A stretch of 64,000 bases of DNA from DATFVA01 sp963800255 (GCA_963800255.1 CAWDAK010000024.1:155436-219435); one strand, 5' to 3'. Positions 36,665-47,966 are shown, counted from the stretch's first letter. The notes: generated by a model from the sequence alone, not told the origin. Made by a program: numbers and translations.

Positions 36665-37825
36665 ATGCAAAACGACTTCCTTTTATTTCACAAACCCTTT
36701 ATTTCTGAAGAAGAAGTTGATGAAATAGTTGATACTGTGCGTTCCGGCTGGTTAAGTATGGGACCCAAGACTATAAAATTTGAAGGATTATTCTCCGAAT
36801 ATATAGGATGTAAAAAAGGCATAGCTGTGAGTTCCTGGACAGCAGCCGGTCATTTAACCCTTGAAGCCTATGGACTGAAACCAGGGGATGAGGTTATTGT
36901 CCCTACGATGACTTTCCCCGCTACTGCAGAGATTGTATGCTATTTCGGCGCAAAACCCGTAATGGTTGATGTAGACCCCCAAACTCTGAATATTTCTCTT
37001 GAAGCAATTGAAAAAGCAATAACGCCAAAAACTAAAGTAATCATTCCTGTGCATTATGGAGGTCAGCCATGCGATATGGATGAAATACTTGACCTTGCTA
37101 AAAAGTACAATCTGAAGGTTATGGAGGATGCAGCCCATTCACTTCCTGCTACGTATAAGGGGAAGAAAGTCGGGAATATATCCGAAGTTACCTGCTTCAG
37201 CTTTTATGCAACCAAAACCCTCTCAACCGGAGAAGGTGGTATGATCTGTACTAATAACGAGGAAATAGCTGAAAGAGTTAAAATTATGCGTCTCCACGGT
37301 ATAAACCGTGATGCCTGGAAACGCTATACTGAATCAGGTTCATGGTATTATGAAGTTGTAGCTCCCGGATTTAAATATAATTTTACAGATCTCCAGGCTT
37401 CCCTCGGTCTTCCTCAGCTTAAAAAAGTTGATCAAATGTGGGAAAGCAGGAAAAGAATTGCAAAAAAATATACGGAGAGTTTTAAGGATAATGATCTGAT
37501 GAGGCTGCATGGCATCAAACCGGATCGTGAATCTTCCTGGCATCTTTACCCGGTTAGACTTGAACTTGAAAAGCTAAATATAAATAGAGCACGATTTATC
37601 GATGAATTAAGAAACCACAAGGTTGGTGCGGGTGTTCATTTTATGCCCGTTCATCAGCATCTTTACTACCAGGAAACCTTCAATCTTAAAGACGAAGATT
37701 TTCCGGTTGCCTCCAGTACGTTTCCAAGGCTGGTATCACTTCCTATTTATCCCGGTATGACTGACCAAAATGTGGACTATGTAATTGAGATGGTCAACTT
37801 TCTGCTTAATAAATATAAGAGATAG
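36665..37825 (+). CDS. DegT/DnrJ/EryC1/StrS-family sugar aminotransferase
   Basis: A 386-residue PLP enzyme that aminates nucleotide-linked keto-sugars. The PLP-binding Lys184 lies in SFYATKTLSTGEGGM, preceded by EDAAHSLPATYKGKKVG with the Asp that holds the pyridine ring. The closing motif SSTFPRLVSLPIYPGMTD is typical of the ArnB/WecE-like group. It makes amino sugars (for example 4-amino-4,6-dideoxy or bacillosamine-like sugars) for surface glycans. It starts a second transcription block after a 184-bp gap. Confidence 0.93.
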   Translation: MQNDFLLFHKPFISEEEVDEIVDTVRSGWLSMGPKTIKFEGLFSEYIGCKKGIAVSSWTAAGHLTLEAYGLKPGDEVIVPTMTFPATAEIVCYFGAKPVMVDVDPQTLNISLEAIEKAITPKTKVIIPVHYGGQPCDMDEILDLAKKYNLKVMEDAAHSLPATYKGKKVGNISEVTCFSFYATKTLSTGEGGMICTNNEEIAERVKIMRLHGINRDAWKRYTESGSWYYEVVAPGFKYNFTDLQASLGLPQLKKVDQMWESRKRIAKKYTESFKDNDLMRLHGIKPDRESSWHLYPVRLELEKLNINRARFIDELRNHKVGAGVHFMPVHQHLYYQETFNLKDEDFPVASSTFPRLVSLPIYPGMTDQNVDYVIEMVNFLLNKYKR

Positions 37826-37839
37826 TTTTTTCGAAAAAT

Positions 37840-38415
37840 ATGGGTAAACAGGGAAGCTGGATCAAACGGTTTACAGATATTCTTTTGAGTATCTTCATAT
37901 TACTTTTAAGTTCCCCCGTATTACTTTTTGCTATTATAGCAATTAAGCTGGAATCAAAGGGTCCGGCTTTCTTCTTGCATGAAAGAACCGGGTATAAAGG
38001 AAATAAATTTCAGCTAGTTAAATTCCGTGGAATGGTGGATAATGCGCTGTCTGTTGGACCGGAACTTACACAGGTGGACGATCCCCGTATTACCCGCGTC
38101 GGTAAATTTTTGAGAAGAACAAGTATTGATGAGATTCCGAATTTTATCAATGTCCTTATCGGTGAAATGACGGTAGTAGGACCCCGTCCCGATATTCCAA
38201 CAATTACGGACAAATACAACTCTGAACAGCAAAAAATATTTGATTATAAGCCCGGGGTAACAGGTATCTCTCAAATTAATGGCAGACAAATGCTAACGCC
38301 GGATGATCGAATAAGGATGGAATTGGCTTATTATGAAAAAGCGGGATTTTTCTCTGATTTAGTTGTATTTTTCAGAACATTTTTAGTGGTTTTCAATAAT
38401 AAAGGAAACATCTGA
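37840..38415 (+). CDS. undecaprenyl-phosphate sugar phosphotransferase (initiating sugar transferase)
   Basis: A 191-residue monotopic phosphoglycosyltransferase of the WcaJ/PglC short type. A membrane-inserted helix (about residues 13-34) comes first, followed by KLESKGPAFFLHERTGYKG, VKFRGMV and the catalytic-domain block FLRRTSIDEIPNFINVLIGEM with VGPRPDI. It transfers a sugar-1-phosphate to undecaprenyl phosphate, the first committed step of repeat-unit assembly. The short PglC-like length suggests a bacillosamine-type or other amino sugar donor, in keeping with the DegT aminotransferase 15 bp upstream. Confidence 0.93.
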   Translation: MGKQGSWIKRFTDILLSIFILLLSSPVLLFAIIAIKLESKGPAFFLHERTGYKGNKFQLVKFRGMVDNALSVGPELTQVDDPRITRVGKFLRRTSIDEIPNFINVLIGEMTVVGPRPDIPTITDKYNSEQQKIFDYKPGVTGISQINGRQMLTPDDRIRMELAYYEKAGFFSDLVVFFRTFLVVFNNKGNI

Positions 38416-38418
38416 AAT

Positions 38419-40086
38419 TTGATTAGAACAGCATTATGCTTCTTCATCATTTGTCTTACAATTTCTAACACCCTCGCCCAGGTTGAAACCATCCCTGCTG
38501 ATCATCAGGTTTATGCATTTCTTAAAAATATGTACCTTAAAGGTGCATTAATAAATTATGATGATGTTATATTACCTCTTTCGAAAGAAAGGGTAGCTGG
38601 TTATCTTAAGGAAATTGATTCCCGCCAGGAACTTTTAACAGCATCTGAAAAGGAACTGCTCTGCAGAATGGAGACTAAACTGGGGATTAAAAAAGAAGCT
38701 GCCGGCACATATTTTAGAAATTTCCCTTCGGGATTCATTGATAATTATAGGCAATATAATGAAAAGCACCTCTATACTTATCGGGATTCTATAGTCACGT
38801 TTAATGTTGACCTGACCGGAGACCTGACCTATATCTATTCAGAAAAATACAATGATTATAGCTTTCTGCTTAATGCAGGTGGCCAGTTTTACGGTTCGTA
38901 TTCTAACTGGCTGGGCTTTCTGCTGGAAGGTTCTAATGGCAGCCAGTATTATAACAGAAAGGTTGCGGAGATCGATCCAAGAGTTAAAACCAGCTTCACT
39001 TTTAATCATACAGGATTGAATTTTTTTGACTATACCCAGGGTTATATCAGACTTCAGAAAGATGATGTAAATCTTCAGCTTGGAAGAGAAAGGGTACTTT
39101 GGGGCAGCGGATATATAAACAGAATGATTCTTTCCAATAATCCGCCTTTATTCGACTTCATTAAATTCGGCATTAAGTACAAATCATTGAGTTATGATTT
39201 TATGCACGCCTGGCTGGTTCAGCCATTTGAGACAATTCATATAGATTCACTTACAGGAGATATCCGTCAGAAAGGTTCTAAATATCTTGCAATCAGCCGG
39301 TTTGGGGTAAACCCGTTTCCTGAGTTAAAACTGGGAATTTCTCAGATGATAATATACGCCAACCGCCCATTTGAAGCAGCGTATTTAAATCCATTCCTTT
39401 TCTGGGAATCCGCTCAGAGGACTCTTGGTGATTTAGACAATTCTTTTTTATCACTCGATGCGAGATATAAAATATTAGACGGCATTGAAATCTCTACTTC
39501 AGTAATTTTTGATGACATTTTATTTAGTGCTCTGTTCAAAGGTAAGTTCGATAAGGTGGATAATCGTTCAGCCTGGCAGGCAGGAATTATTATGACTGAC
39601 CCGGTAATGCCATCCAATACCTCGCTTAAAATAGAATATCTTCAGATTCGTCCTTATACCTTCTCTCATCCTGATATTGGCGAAGCTCTGACCTATACAA
39701 ATAATTCTTTTATACTTGGTACTAATTTACAGCCAAATTCAACACAATTAAGTCTCTCTCTGGATTATTTATTAACAGCACAATGGGAAATAGGTTTATC
39801 TTATTCCCATACTCTGCATGGAAAAAATTTTTATGATGCAAATGGAAGATTAATCCGGAATGTTGGTGGGAATATATTTGAAAATCTGACTATATATGAT
39901 TCCGATACCGCCTCTCTGCTGGATGGTGAACAGGAGAGAAAAGAAGAGATCTATCTGTCGATTAGGAATGAGATACTTTATGGGGTTTATCTGGATCTGA
40001 TATTTAATTCCTCCTTCTCAAGATCTGCGAATATGAGCAGGTCGGACTACTCAATATACTCTCAGTTGAGATTTTCCTTTAGATAA
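38419..40086 (+). CDS. Wzi-like capsule assembly outer-membrane protein
   Basis: A 555-residue exported barrel protein. A TTG at 38419, 4 bp after the previous stop, gives a signal peptide (ALCFFIICLTISNTLAQ). The segment LQLGRERVLWGSGYINRMIL followed by SNNPPLFDFIKF matches the Wzi family core (LGR...WG.G....LSN). The last strand ends LRFSFR, as in outer-membrane barrels. E. coli Wzi binds group 1 capsule to the cell surface; here it would retain the polysaccharide made by the upstream genes. It has an N-terminal helical domain of about 90 residues not usual in E. coli Wzi. Confidence 0.85.
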   Translation: MIRTALCFFIICLTISNTLAQVETIPADHQVYAFLKNMYLKGALINYDDVILPLSKERVAGYLKEIDSRQELLTASEKELLCRMETKLGIKKEAAGTYFRNFPSGFIDNYRQYNEKHLYTYRDSIVTFNVDLTGDLTYIYSEKYNDYSFLLNAGGQFYGSYSNWLGFLLEGSNGSQYYNRKVAEIDPRVKTSFTFNHTGLNFFDYTQGYIRLQKDDVNLQLGRERVLWGSGYINRMILSNNPPLFDFIKFGIKYKSLSYDFMHAWLVQPFETIHIDSLTGDIRQKGSKYLAISRFGVNPFPELKLGISQMIIYANRPFEAAYLNPFLFWESAQRTLGDLDNSFLSLDARYKILDGIEISTSVIFDDILFSALFKGKFDKVDNRSAWQAGIIMTDPVMPSNTSLKIEYLQIRPYTFSHPDIGEALTYTNNSFILGTNLQPNSTQLSLSLDYLLTAQWEIGLSYSHTLHGKNFYDANGRLIRNVGGNIFENLTIYDSDTASLLDGEQERKEEIYLSIRNEILYGVYLDLIFNSSFSRSANMSRSDYSIYSQLRFSFR

Positions 40087-40187
40087 AAACCGGCCTATTT
40101 TTTTTGCTAAAAGGTATTTTTTTCGCCTTGCGTCAATTTTTGCAAAATTCTAAGTTAATGTCACATATTTTAAATATAGGGTCTTCA

Positions 40188-43100
40188 ATGAGGATAATTA
40201 TCCCGTTCCTTCTAACAATTCTTATTATTACTGATTTAACTTTTGCTCAATCATATAAAATCCTTGAATCCAAACCTGAAAGTATAATGATTGAAGTCAA
40301 CTTTGATGGCGTCTACCAGATAAAAGACACCACCATTGATTCACGGAAGTATCAAATGATTTTGGGCGGAGAGACTACAGTAAGAAAACCTGGAGAACCC
40401 TGGCTGCCGGAATATATCCTTAATGTTGCCATTCCTTTTCATTCAAATCCAAATATCAATATAGTTAAAGTTGAAAAAATGGCATACCAGGATAAGTTTA
40501 TTCTTCCCTTTCCTGAGGAAGATCCTGAAGTTACCAAAATAAACACCTCTGCTTTTGACAAAGAAATTTATTCTTCAAACAAACTGTTTCCCTTTCAACC
40601 GATCGAAGCTGCTGACGATTATGTTAAACGTTATTCCAGAATTATGCCTGTTAAAATAGCAGCTTTTCAATACAACCCAGTAAAACATGATTTAATTGTT
40701 AATAAAAAGGTTGTGTTTAGTATAACTTTTAATTCAGGAAGTTCTGGCAGACAGCTTGTTGCTGATAATATGACGAATGAATTCTTAAGAAATTCAGTGG
40801 TTAATTATAGCCAGGCTTTGCAGTGGACAGAAAAGGAACCCCAGAATGTTGTGGGAGGGGAGTATGGCAATTATTGGTACAACCCAAACAAAAATTACTT
40901 TAAGATTTATTTAAAAGAAAAAGGTGTATACCGGTTAACGTTTGATCAGCTAATTAATTCAGGTGTCCCTATTCAGGGGGGAGTTTCAAGTGACGCCCTT
41001 GAACTTGTAAACGATGGTAATCCTATTCCAATAGATGTTGTGGATGGTGGAGACGGTCTTTTTAACAGCGGAGATTATTTCCAATTTGTGGGATCTCAGC
41101 CGACACCAACCCTTTATAGCAATTTAAACATTTATAACAATTCAAACGTATATTGGTTTTCATATCAAAGTGATACTCTATCTCAAAGGTATACACAAAG
41201 TAGTGGATACCCTCAAAACTGGATAAGAACGTTTAACACAGATTACCACAAAGTTCATTATGAACAAGATTCTCTGTTTGAAAGGTTAGGTTATGCCGGC
41301 GATGATCACAGAGATTTCTGGTTTTGGGGTAAGGCTACTGCTCAGGGAGGTCAAAGCACTGGAGGGTTTGAGGTTTATTTTCCTGGGTTCCAGGATTGGG
41401 TTAGTGATTCAAATTATGTGAAATTAAAAGTTGGCCTTCAGGGTTTGACATTGAGCGGACAATGTGAAAATAACCATGACGCAGAAATTCAGTTAACAGA
41501 TCAGATTGTGGGGCATGCTTTATGGGGCGATCAAAAATCTGTTGTTTTTGAAAAAAACCTTTACGTCTCAAATGACAGTATTCATATATTTCCAAATGGA
41601 AATCGATTCACCGTATTTGTAAGAGGAAATACTTGCGAAACATCAGATGAAATCAGAATTAACTGGTTTGAATTTCAATACTGGAAAGCGAGCAGAACTG
41701 CAGGAAATCATTATGAGTTTAGTAGTCCACCAAATTACACTGGAATAAATAGATACTGGATGACGCAATGGACAGAAGATAATATGAAAATATATATCCC
41801 CGGTAAAAAGGAAGTGCTGATAAGTCCAGAAATTAGGAATGATCAGTACAAATCTGCCTTATTTACTGATAATGTTTTGAACCCGGAAGAATATTATTGT
41901 GTGTCAACCAGTTATTTTCTAACTCCTGACTCGATAAAGCAAGATATACCATCTGACCTAAGAAATCCAAACAATGGAGCAGATTATATAATTATCACAC
42001 ATCCAGATTTCCTTAACGCTGCTCAAAGGTTGAAGAATTTACGTGAGTCTAATTACCCTGATTCAGGAATCACTAATCCAAGAATAAAAATTGTTGATGT
42101 TAACCAGATCTATGACGAATTTTCTAATGGTTTGCTAAATCCGCAGGCTCTGCGAGCCTTCGTGAAATATGCTTTTGAAAATTGGGAAGGCACCGCTCCT
42201 GCTTATCTGGTACTCTTCGGAGACATGAGTCATGACTACCGGCATTTATTAACAACCAGCAGACCAAATTTCATCCCTTCTCTACCTTATTATGTTAATA
42301 CATACGGTAGAGCTCCAAGCGATAACCTGATGGTAGATGTGGCCGGGGGTGAGAATGATTTAGCACCTGATCTGGCAATTGGCAGAATGTCGTGTGAAAC
42401 TCCTGAAGAAGCTGATATTCTGATGGATAAACTGGAAAATTATCCAGCTGATAATGGTAAAGGCTGGAAACAGGATGTCATGCTCGCCTCCTCAGGTTTA
42501 AGCCTCGATGATGAGCTGCATTTCCGCTTTAATTTTTACAGTAATAGATTAGCTGATAATTTCCTGATACCGAATGGAATTCATCCATCAAGAATTTTCA
42601 ATTTCCCATCTAATCATCAGGATTCGATGTACATTGGCGGGGGACCAAAGATCCGGCAGGAAATTGATGAAGGAGTTGTTCTCGGTAACTATTATGGTCA
42701 TGGCGGAGGGTATCAATGGGATCTAATTTTTACCAATGACGATATCGAACTATTACAAAATGACGGAAGACTTCCTGTCATAATGAGCGTGACATGTTAT
42801 ACTGCCCATTTTGATGACCAGGATGTTTTTGGAGAAATTTTCAATAAGATTCCTGGGAGAGGCAGTATTGGATTCTTTGGAAATACAGTTCTCACTTATT
42901 GGCCTATTGGGGCTGTCATTGACGAGGCAATATTCAGAGAAATTTTTAACAACAGAGAATATACTATAGGGAAAGCACTCTTTAATGCTAAAAATGCTGT
43001 AGGAGGAAGCGGGTATTATGGTCAGCAGATTACTCTTCTTACCTATCTGGGAGATCCCGGGTTAAAACTAGCACTGCCTGATAAACCTGATTTTATAGTA

Positions 43101-45911
43101 AAACCCTCTGATATCAGCTTGTCTAAACAAAATCCTCTGATTAATGATACTATACAGGTAAAGTCTATTATTAGAAACCTGGGGGTTTCATTTCCGGGCG
43201 ATTCTGTTAACGTGCAAGTGTTTGCTGAGTCAGCAGATAGTTCTTATTTGATAAGCGCTGTCAAGCTGCCTGATTTTGGAGAAATCGATTCAGCTATAGT
43301 GAATTGGATACCCTATACAGCTGGTCTTTATAATATTAAGGTAAAGGTGAATGAAACCGACCCAATACAGGAGAATGATCATAGCGATAATATTGCTTCC
43401 CAAACATTTGTTGTGTATAATATCAGCGAGGCCAATGTATTATATCCTCAGAATGGCTACAGTACAGCTGATCCCGCGGTAAAGTTCAGGTTCGTTGACA
43501 TTGGAGATTATATAAACCTTAACCTGTTATATTCCATCGAAATAGATACTAATTTGACTTTTGACTCTCCAATTATATCAGCCGACGCTTTGGATCCTAC
43601 TGAGGGATTATTAGATTGGTCTACTCCAACCCTTCCTAGCGGAACTTATTTTTGGAGAGTAAAGATTTACGATGGATCGAATTACGGACCTTGGTCTAGA
43701 ATCAGATCATTCACAATAATGTCTGACCCTAAAAACGGCTTTTATGCAATAAACAGGGCACTTAAGTTATTTAATACATATAACATTAATTATTCAGATG
43801 ATTCAGGTTCATATGTTTTGAATACTACCCAATTGCCTCCACGCCCATCAACCAAAACCTTTATAGAGGACATATCCGTAGATTCAGCGATAGTTGATAG
43901 TGTCGGGATGACTGCCATAACGACAGACGGAACCTATATTTATTTTGGAAATATCTGGTATTTTGCCCAATACCATAATACCCAGCAAAAAACTAAAATA
44001 TATAAAATTGGTACGGGCAATAATGGCACCATCAAAGGTCAATATTACGGCACAATTCCTAACTTATATGAAAGGATAGCAAACAGTATCTTTTATCTTA
44101 ATGGATACATTTATATCGCTGAGTCAAATCCTTATTCTCTTGTAAAAGTCAACCCAGAGACGGGAGATACCTCGCATGTCCTAATTCACGATGGTATGCT
44201 TGAATATGAACATGGTAAACCTGTTACTGGATCCTTCTATGTTCGAACTGATGGTGAATATGTTTACAATCTCACAACGTACGATTCTTTGGGGCATAAT
44301 AGATACGTGTTAAGGGTCTTTGATCCATCAACAGGCTGGACGTTGCAGAGACCTGATCTTGTCTGTGAAAGTTCAAGTTTTGTAGGATTTACAGATTTCT
44401 TCGTAGCTGATGGATTTATATTTCCAACTGAGAATTACCGTTCTAATTTTATGCGTAGAATACGAATAGAAGATGGTTTCTTTGAGGAAGAATGGATTAC
44501 GTATCAGCCTTTCCAGGGATATTATGGATGGTGTTACGACTGGATGAACGATCAGGTTATTGCATCTGTATATAGAACTGATAAGACTCCGAAGCTGTCA
44601 ATTTTCAAGGGAAAGTATGTGGATGCTACGGGAACAATAACTACCTCTGACATAGGACCTGCATCAAGCTGGGATCATTTATCGTACGATATTAATTTAA
44701 ATCTAACGGGTTCTAGTTCAAATATTCTTTACGGTCTAAATAGAACTACAAAGAATATGACACTTTAGCTGTGAATGTACCAGAAAATTATTCTTTAACA
44801 GATATTTCTCCATCGGATTACATGTATTTAAGAATGTTTTTCAAAATGACAGATTCAACATTTAATACAACTAATCCTCTCAGTTTAACAGCTTGAATGT
44901 TGATTTTAAGGGCTTCCAGAAGTTATGATAACAAAGAACGATTTGAATGTCTCACCTGATTCTATACTCCAAGGCCTGAATACGAGTATGTTAATGTGAA
45001 AGTAAAAAATATTGGATTTGTCCCGGCTCGACAGCGTACACCTAAACTTTATATCTTAATGGTTCAGATAGTGCAGTTTATACTTCTGACGTTAATCTTG
45101 ATCCTGACAGTATAAAATCAATACAGCATACATTTTCCTCTACTCCTCTCATTTTTGATAATAATATTAGGGCTATTGCTACTTATCCGAACTCGAATAT
45201 TTTACTTTCAATAATGTTATTAATCATAGTTTTTATGTCGTTCGTGATTCGATCAACCCTGTCTTCAATATAACGTTTGACGGGAAGGAAATAATTAGCG
45301 GCGACCTTGTATCAGCAAAGCCGGAAGTTGTGATAACTTTGAAAGATAATAGTCCTCTGCCTCTGGATACCAGCTACTTTACCCTAATCCATACTACAGA
45401 CGGCAAAGCTCAGATTCTTCATTTCAGTGACCCCGATCTTGAATATAATTATACCGGTTATCCTAATTCAGAGGTGAAGATAACCTGGCATCCTTTGCTT
45501 TCACAGGGTGAACATATACTGGAAATACTTGCTAAGGATGCGTCAGGCAACTTTTTTGACAGCACATCCTACAGGGTATCCTTTGATGTAGTTACCGAAT
45601 ACGACCTTAGAGATGTCTACAATTATCCTAATCCATTTAAAGACGATACATATTTTACATTTAAAGTTACGGGTGATAAATTGCCTGATCAATTATACAT
45701 TAAAATATATACCGTGGCTGGAAGACTTATCAGAACCATCAATATACCCTCATCAGCGCTTGGACAGGATATCGGATTCAAAAAGATCTACTGGGACGGT
45801 AAGGATGAGGATGGGGATAAAATCGCTAATGGGGTTTATTTCTATAAAATGATATATAAAGTTAAAGACGTTGTTAAGTCTGTGACACAAAAACTGGCAA
45901 AAATTAAATAG
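40188..45911 (+). CDS. C25 (gingipain/PorU-like) peptidase with T9SS sorting tail, frameshifted
   Basis: A roughly 1,900-residue secreted protease. From the ATG at 40188 the signal peptide is MRIIIPFLLTILIITDLTFA. An N-terminal propeptide-like region leads to the C25 domain, with the catalytic His838 in YYGHGGGYQWD and Cys870 in SVTCYTAHFDD. Fibronectin- or CARDB-like repeats and a beta-propeller-like stretch follow, and the end is a Por secretion tail (YNYPNPFKDDTYF to SVTQKLAKIK). The first frame stops at 44768; from there to 45210 about eight one-base shifts break it, yet a continuous protein can be followed through all three frames to 45911. It is either an adhesin-protease or a PorU2-like sortase; the sorting tail favours the former or PorU2. 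Confidence 0.85.
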
Positions 45912-45954
45912 ATTACTAAACTATTTTTTATAATTAGATAAAAACGGAAAATTT

Positions 45955-47788
45955 ATGTGCGGTATTGTAGGCTATGTCGGAGAAAGAAATTGTGTCCCTA
46001 TTTTGATTAATGGCTTGAAGAGGCTTGAATACAGAGGATATGATTCTGCAGGGATAGGTATCCTGAATGACGGAATTTCGCAAGTAGTTAAGAACAAAGG
46101 AAAAGTTTCCCAGCTGGAAAAGAAAATTGAGAAACTGAACCTGAATGCAAACATCGGCATAGGACATACCAGATGGGCAACCCATGGGATTCCTAACGAG
46201 ATAAACGCTCATCCTCATACAAATGAAGCCAATGACCTTTTCATTATCCATAACGGTATTATTGAGAATTTCAGAACGCTAAAAACGGGACTTGAAAAAC
46301 TAGGTTACAACTTTATTTCTGATACAGACAGTGAAGTCTTTGCCCATCTGATAGACAGCTTCATAAAAGAAGGCTATACATTATTCAGAGCAGTGCAACT
46401 GGCACTCGGTGAGGTTGAAGGTACTTACGGGCTGGCTGTGATTTATAAAGGCGAGCCTGATAAGCTGGTTGCAGCACGGAAAGGTTCCCCTCTGCTGGTT
46501 GGAATAGGACAAAACGAAAATTTTATTGCGTCAGACGTATCTGCAATCCTTGCTTATACCAAACAGGTTGTTTACCTGGAAGACGGTGAAATAGTTGAGC
46601 TTTATAAAGATAAATTTTATGCCCGTACTTTAAGCGACCTTGAGATTGAGAAGGAAGTTCACGAAATAAGTATGAGTCTTGATGAAATCGATAAAGGCGG
46701 TTTCGCTCATTTCATGCTTAAAGAGATTATGGAACAGCCCGAATCAGTTCGCAATTCGATGAGGGGAAGAATAATCCTTGAGAAAGGTACTGCTAAACTT
46801 GGCGGACTTGAGCCTGTTATGGATAAATTATCAAAAGCAAAAAGAATTATAATCTCTGCCTGCGGAACTTCCTGGCATTCAGGTCTGGTAGGGGAGTATA
46901 TGCTTGAAGAATTTGCAAGGATTCCTACTGAAGTTGAGTATGCATCTGAATTCAGGTACCGCAATCCGGTATTAAATCCTGATGATGCTATATTCTTCAT
47001 ATCGCAGAGCGGAGAAACAGCTGATACCCTCGCTGCAATGAAAGAAGCAAAATTAAGGGGCGCCCTTGTTCTGGGAATATGTAACGTAGTAGGCAGTTCT
47101 ATAGCCAGGGAAAGCGAAGCCGGGATATACACTCACGCGGGACCTGAGATTGGAGTGGCTTCAACAAAAGCTTTTACCTCACAGCTGGTAGCTTTGTCGC
47201 TTATAACCTTGCTCCTTGCAAGGAAAAGGAATATGAGCCTTGCCGACGGCAAATGTATTGCTGAAGAGCTGCTTAAAATCCCCGAAAAGATCAGCAGAAT
47301 ACTCGAGCTTAATGACAGTATTGAACAGATAGCAGAGGATTTCAAAGATGCTAAGAACTTCCTTTATCTTGGGAGAGGGTTCAACTTCCCCGTTGCCCTT
47401 GAGGGAGCCCTTAAGCTTAAAGAAATTTCATACATACATGCAGAAGGATATCCAGCTGCAGAAATGAAACATGGACCCATTGCTCTCATTGATGATAATA
47501 TGCCGGCTGTGTTCATTGCACCCAAGGATACAAATTATGATAAAATTCTTAGCAATATTGAAGAAGTAAAGGCACGAAGTGGAAGGATAATTGCAATAGC
47601 CAGTGAGAAGGATGTCAATATCGATCATCTTCGTTGACTATACAATCAAAATACCGGATACAATAAGAATGCTTACTCCTCTTCTTACGGTAATTCCCCT
47701 GCAGATGCTTGCATATCATATCGCCGTAAAGAAGGGCCTTAACGTTGATCAGCCAAGAAACCTGGCAAAGAGCGTTACGGTTGAATAA
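45955..47788 (+). CDS. glmS: glutamine-fructose-6-phosphate aminotransferase, with a one-base frameshift
   Basis: GlmS makes glucosamine-6-phosphate, the entry to UDP-GlcNAc for peptidoglycan, lipid A and capsule. Cys2 (MCGIVGYVG) is the glutaminase nucleophile. Two SIS domains follow, with ISACGTSWHS, ISQSGETADT and ASTKAFTSQ. The frame breaks at about 47631-47637, where CTT CGT TGA CTA should be CTT CGT GAC TAT; deleting one T restores D-Y-T-I-K-I-P-D and reading to the canonical C-terminus DQPRNLAKSVTVE at 47788. The repaired length is 610 residues (E. coli has 609). The gene is expected to be essential, so an error in the sequence is likelier than gene loss. Confidence 0.94.
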
Positions 47789-47803
47789 ATATTTAAGATA
47801 TCT

Positions 47804-47834
47804 TTTGAGATTAGAAGGGAAATATATATTTTTG
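47804..47834 (+). promoter_or_regulatory. Bacteroides-type promoter before tRNA-Phe
   Basis: TTTG (47804-47807), a 19-bp spacer, then TATTTTTG (47827-47834) fit the Bacteroidetes housekeeping promoter TTTG-N19-21-TAnnTTTG exactly. The predicted start near 47841 is ten bases before the tRNA. This is one of the clearest taxon markers in the window. Confidence 0.65.
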
Positions 47835-47850
47835 TGATTCAAATTTTGAA

Positions 47851-47923
47851 GGGCAGATAGCTCAGTCGGTAGAGCAAAGGACTGAAAATCCTTGTGTCGG
47901 CGGTTCGATTCCGTCTCTGCCCA
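47851..47923 (+). tRNA. tRNA-Phe (GAA)
   Basis: 73 nt folding as a cloverleaf: acceptor GGGCAGA/TCTGCCC, D-arm GCTC..GAGC, anticodon stem AAGGA/TCCTT with loop CTGAAAA (anticodon GAA), T-arm with GGTTCGATTCC. The discriminator is A and CCA is not encoded. A Bacteroides-type promoter lies upstream and a hairpin terminator downstream, so it is a single-gene unit. Confidence 0.97.
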
Positions 47924-47930
47924 CTTCACT

Positions 47931-47966
47931 GTGCGAATATTACCGGGTATTCGCACTTCTTATTTT
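47931..47966 (+). terminator. terminator after tRNA-Phe
   Basis: GTGCGAATA (47931-47939) pairs perfectly with TATTCGCAC (47948-47956), followed by TTCTTATTTT. It lies 7 bp after the tRNA 3' end. Confidence 0.85.
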
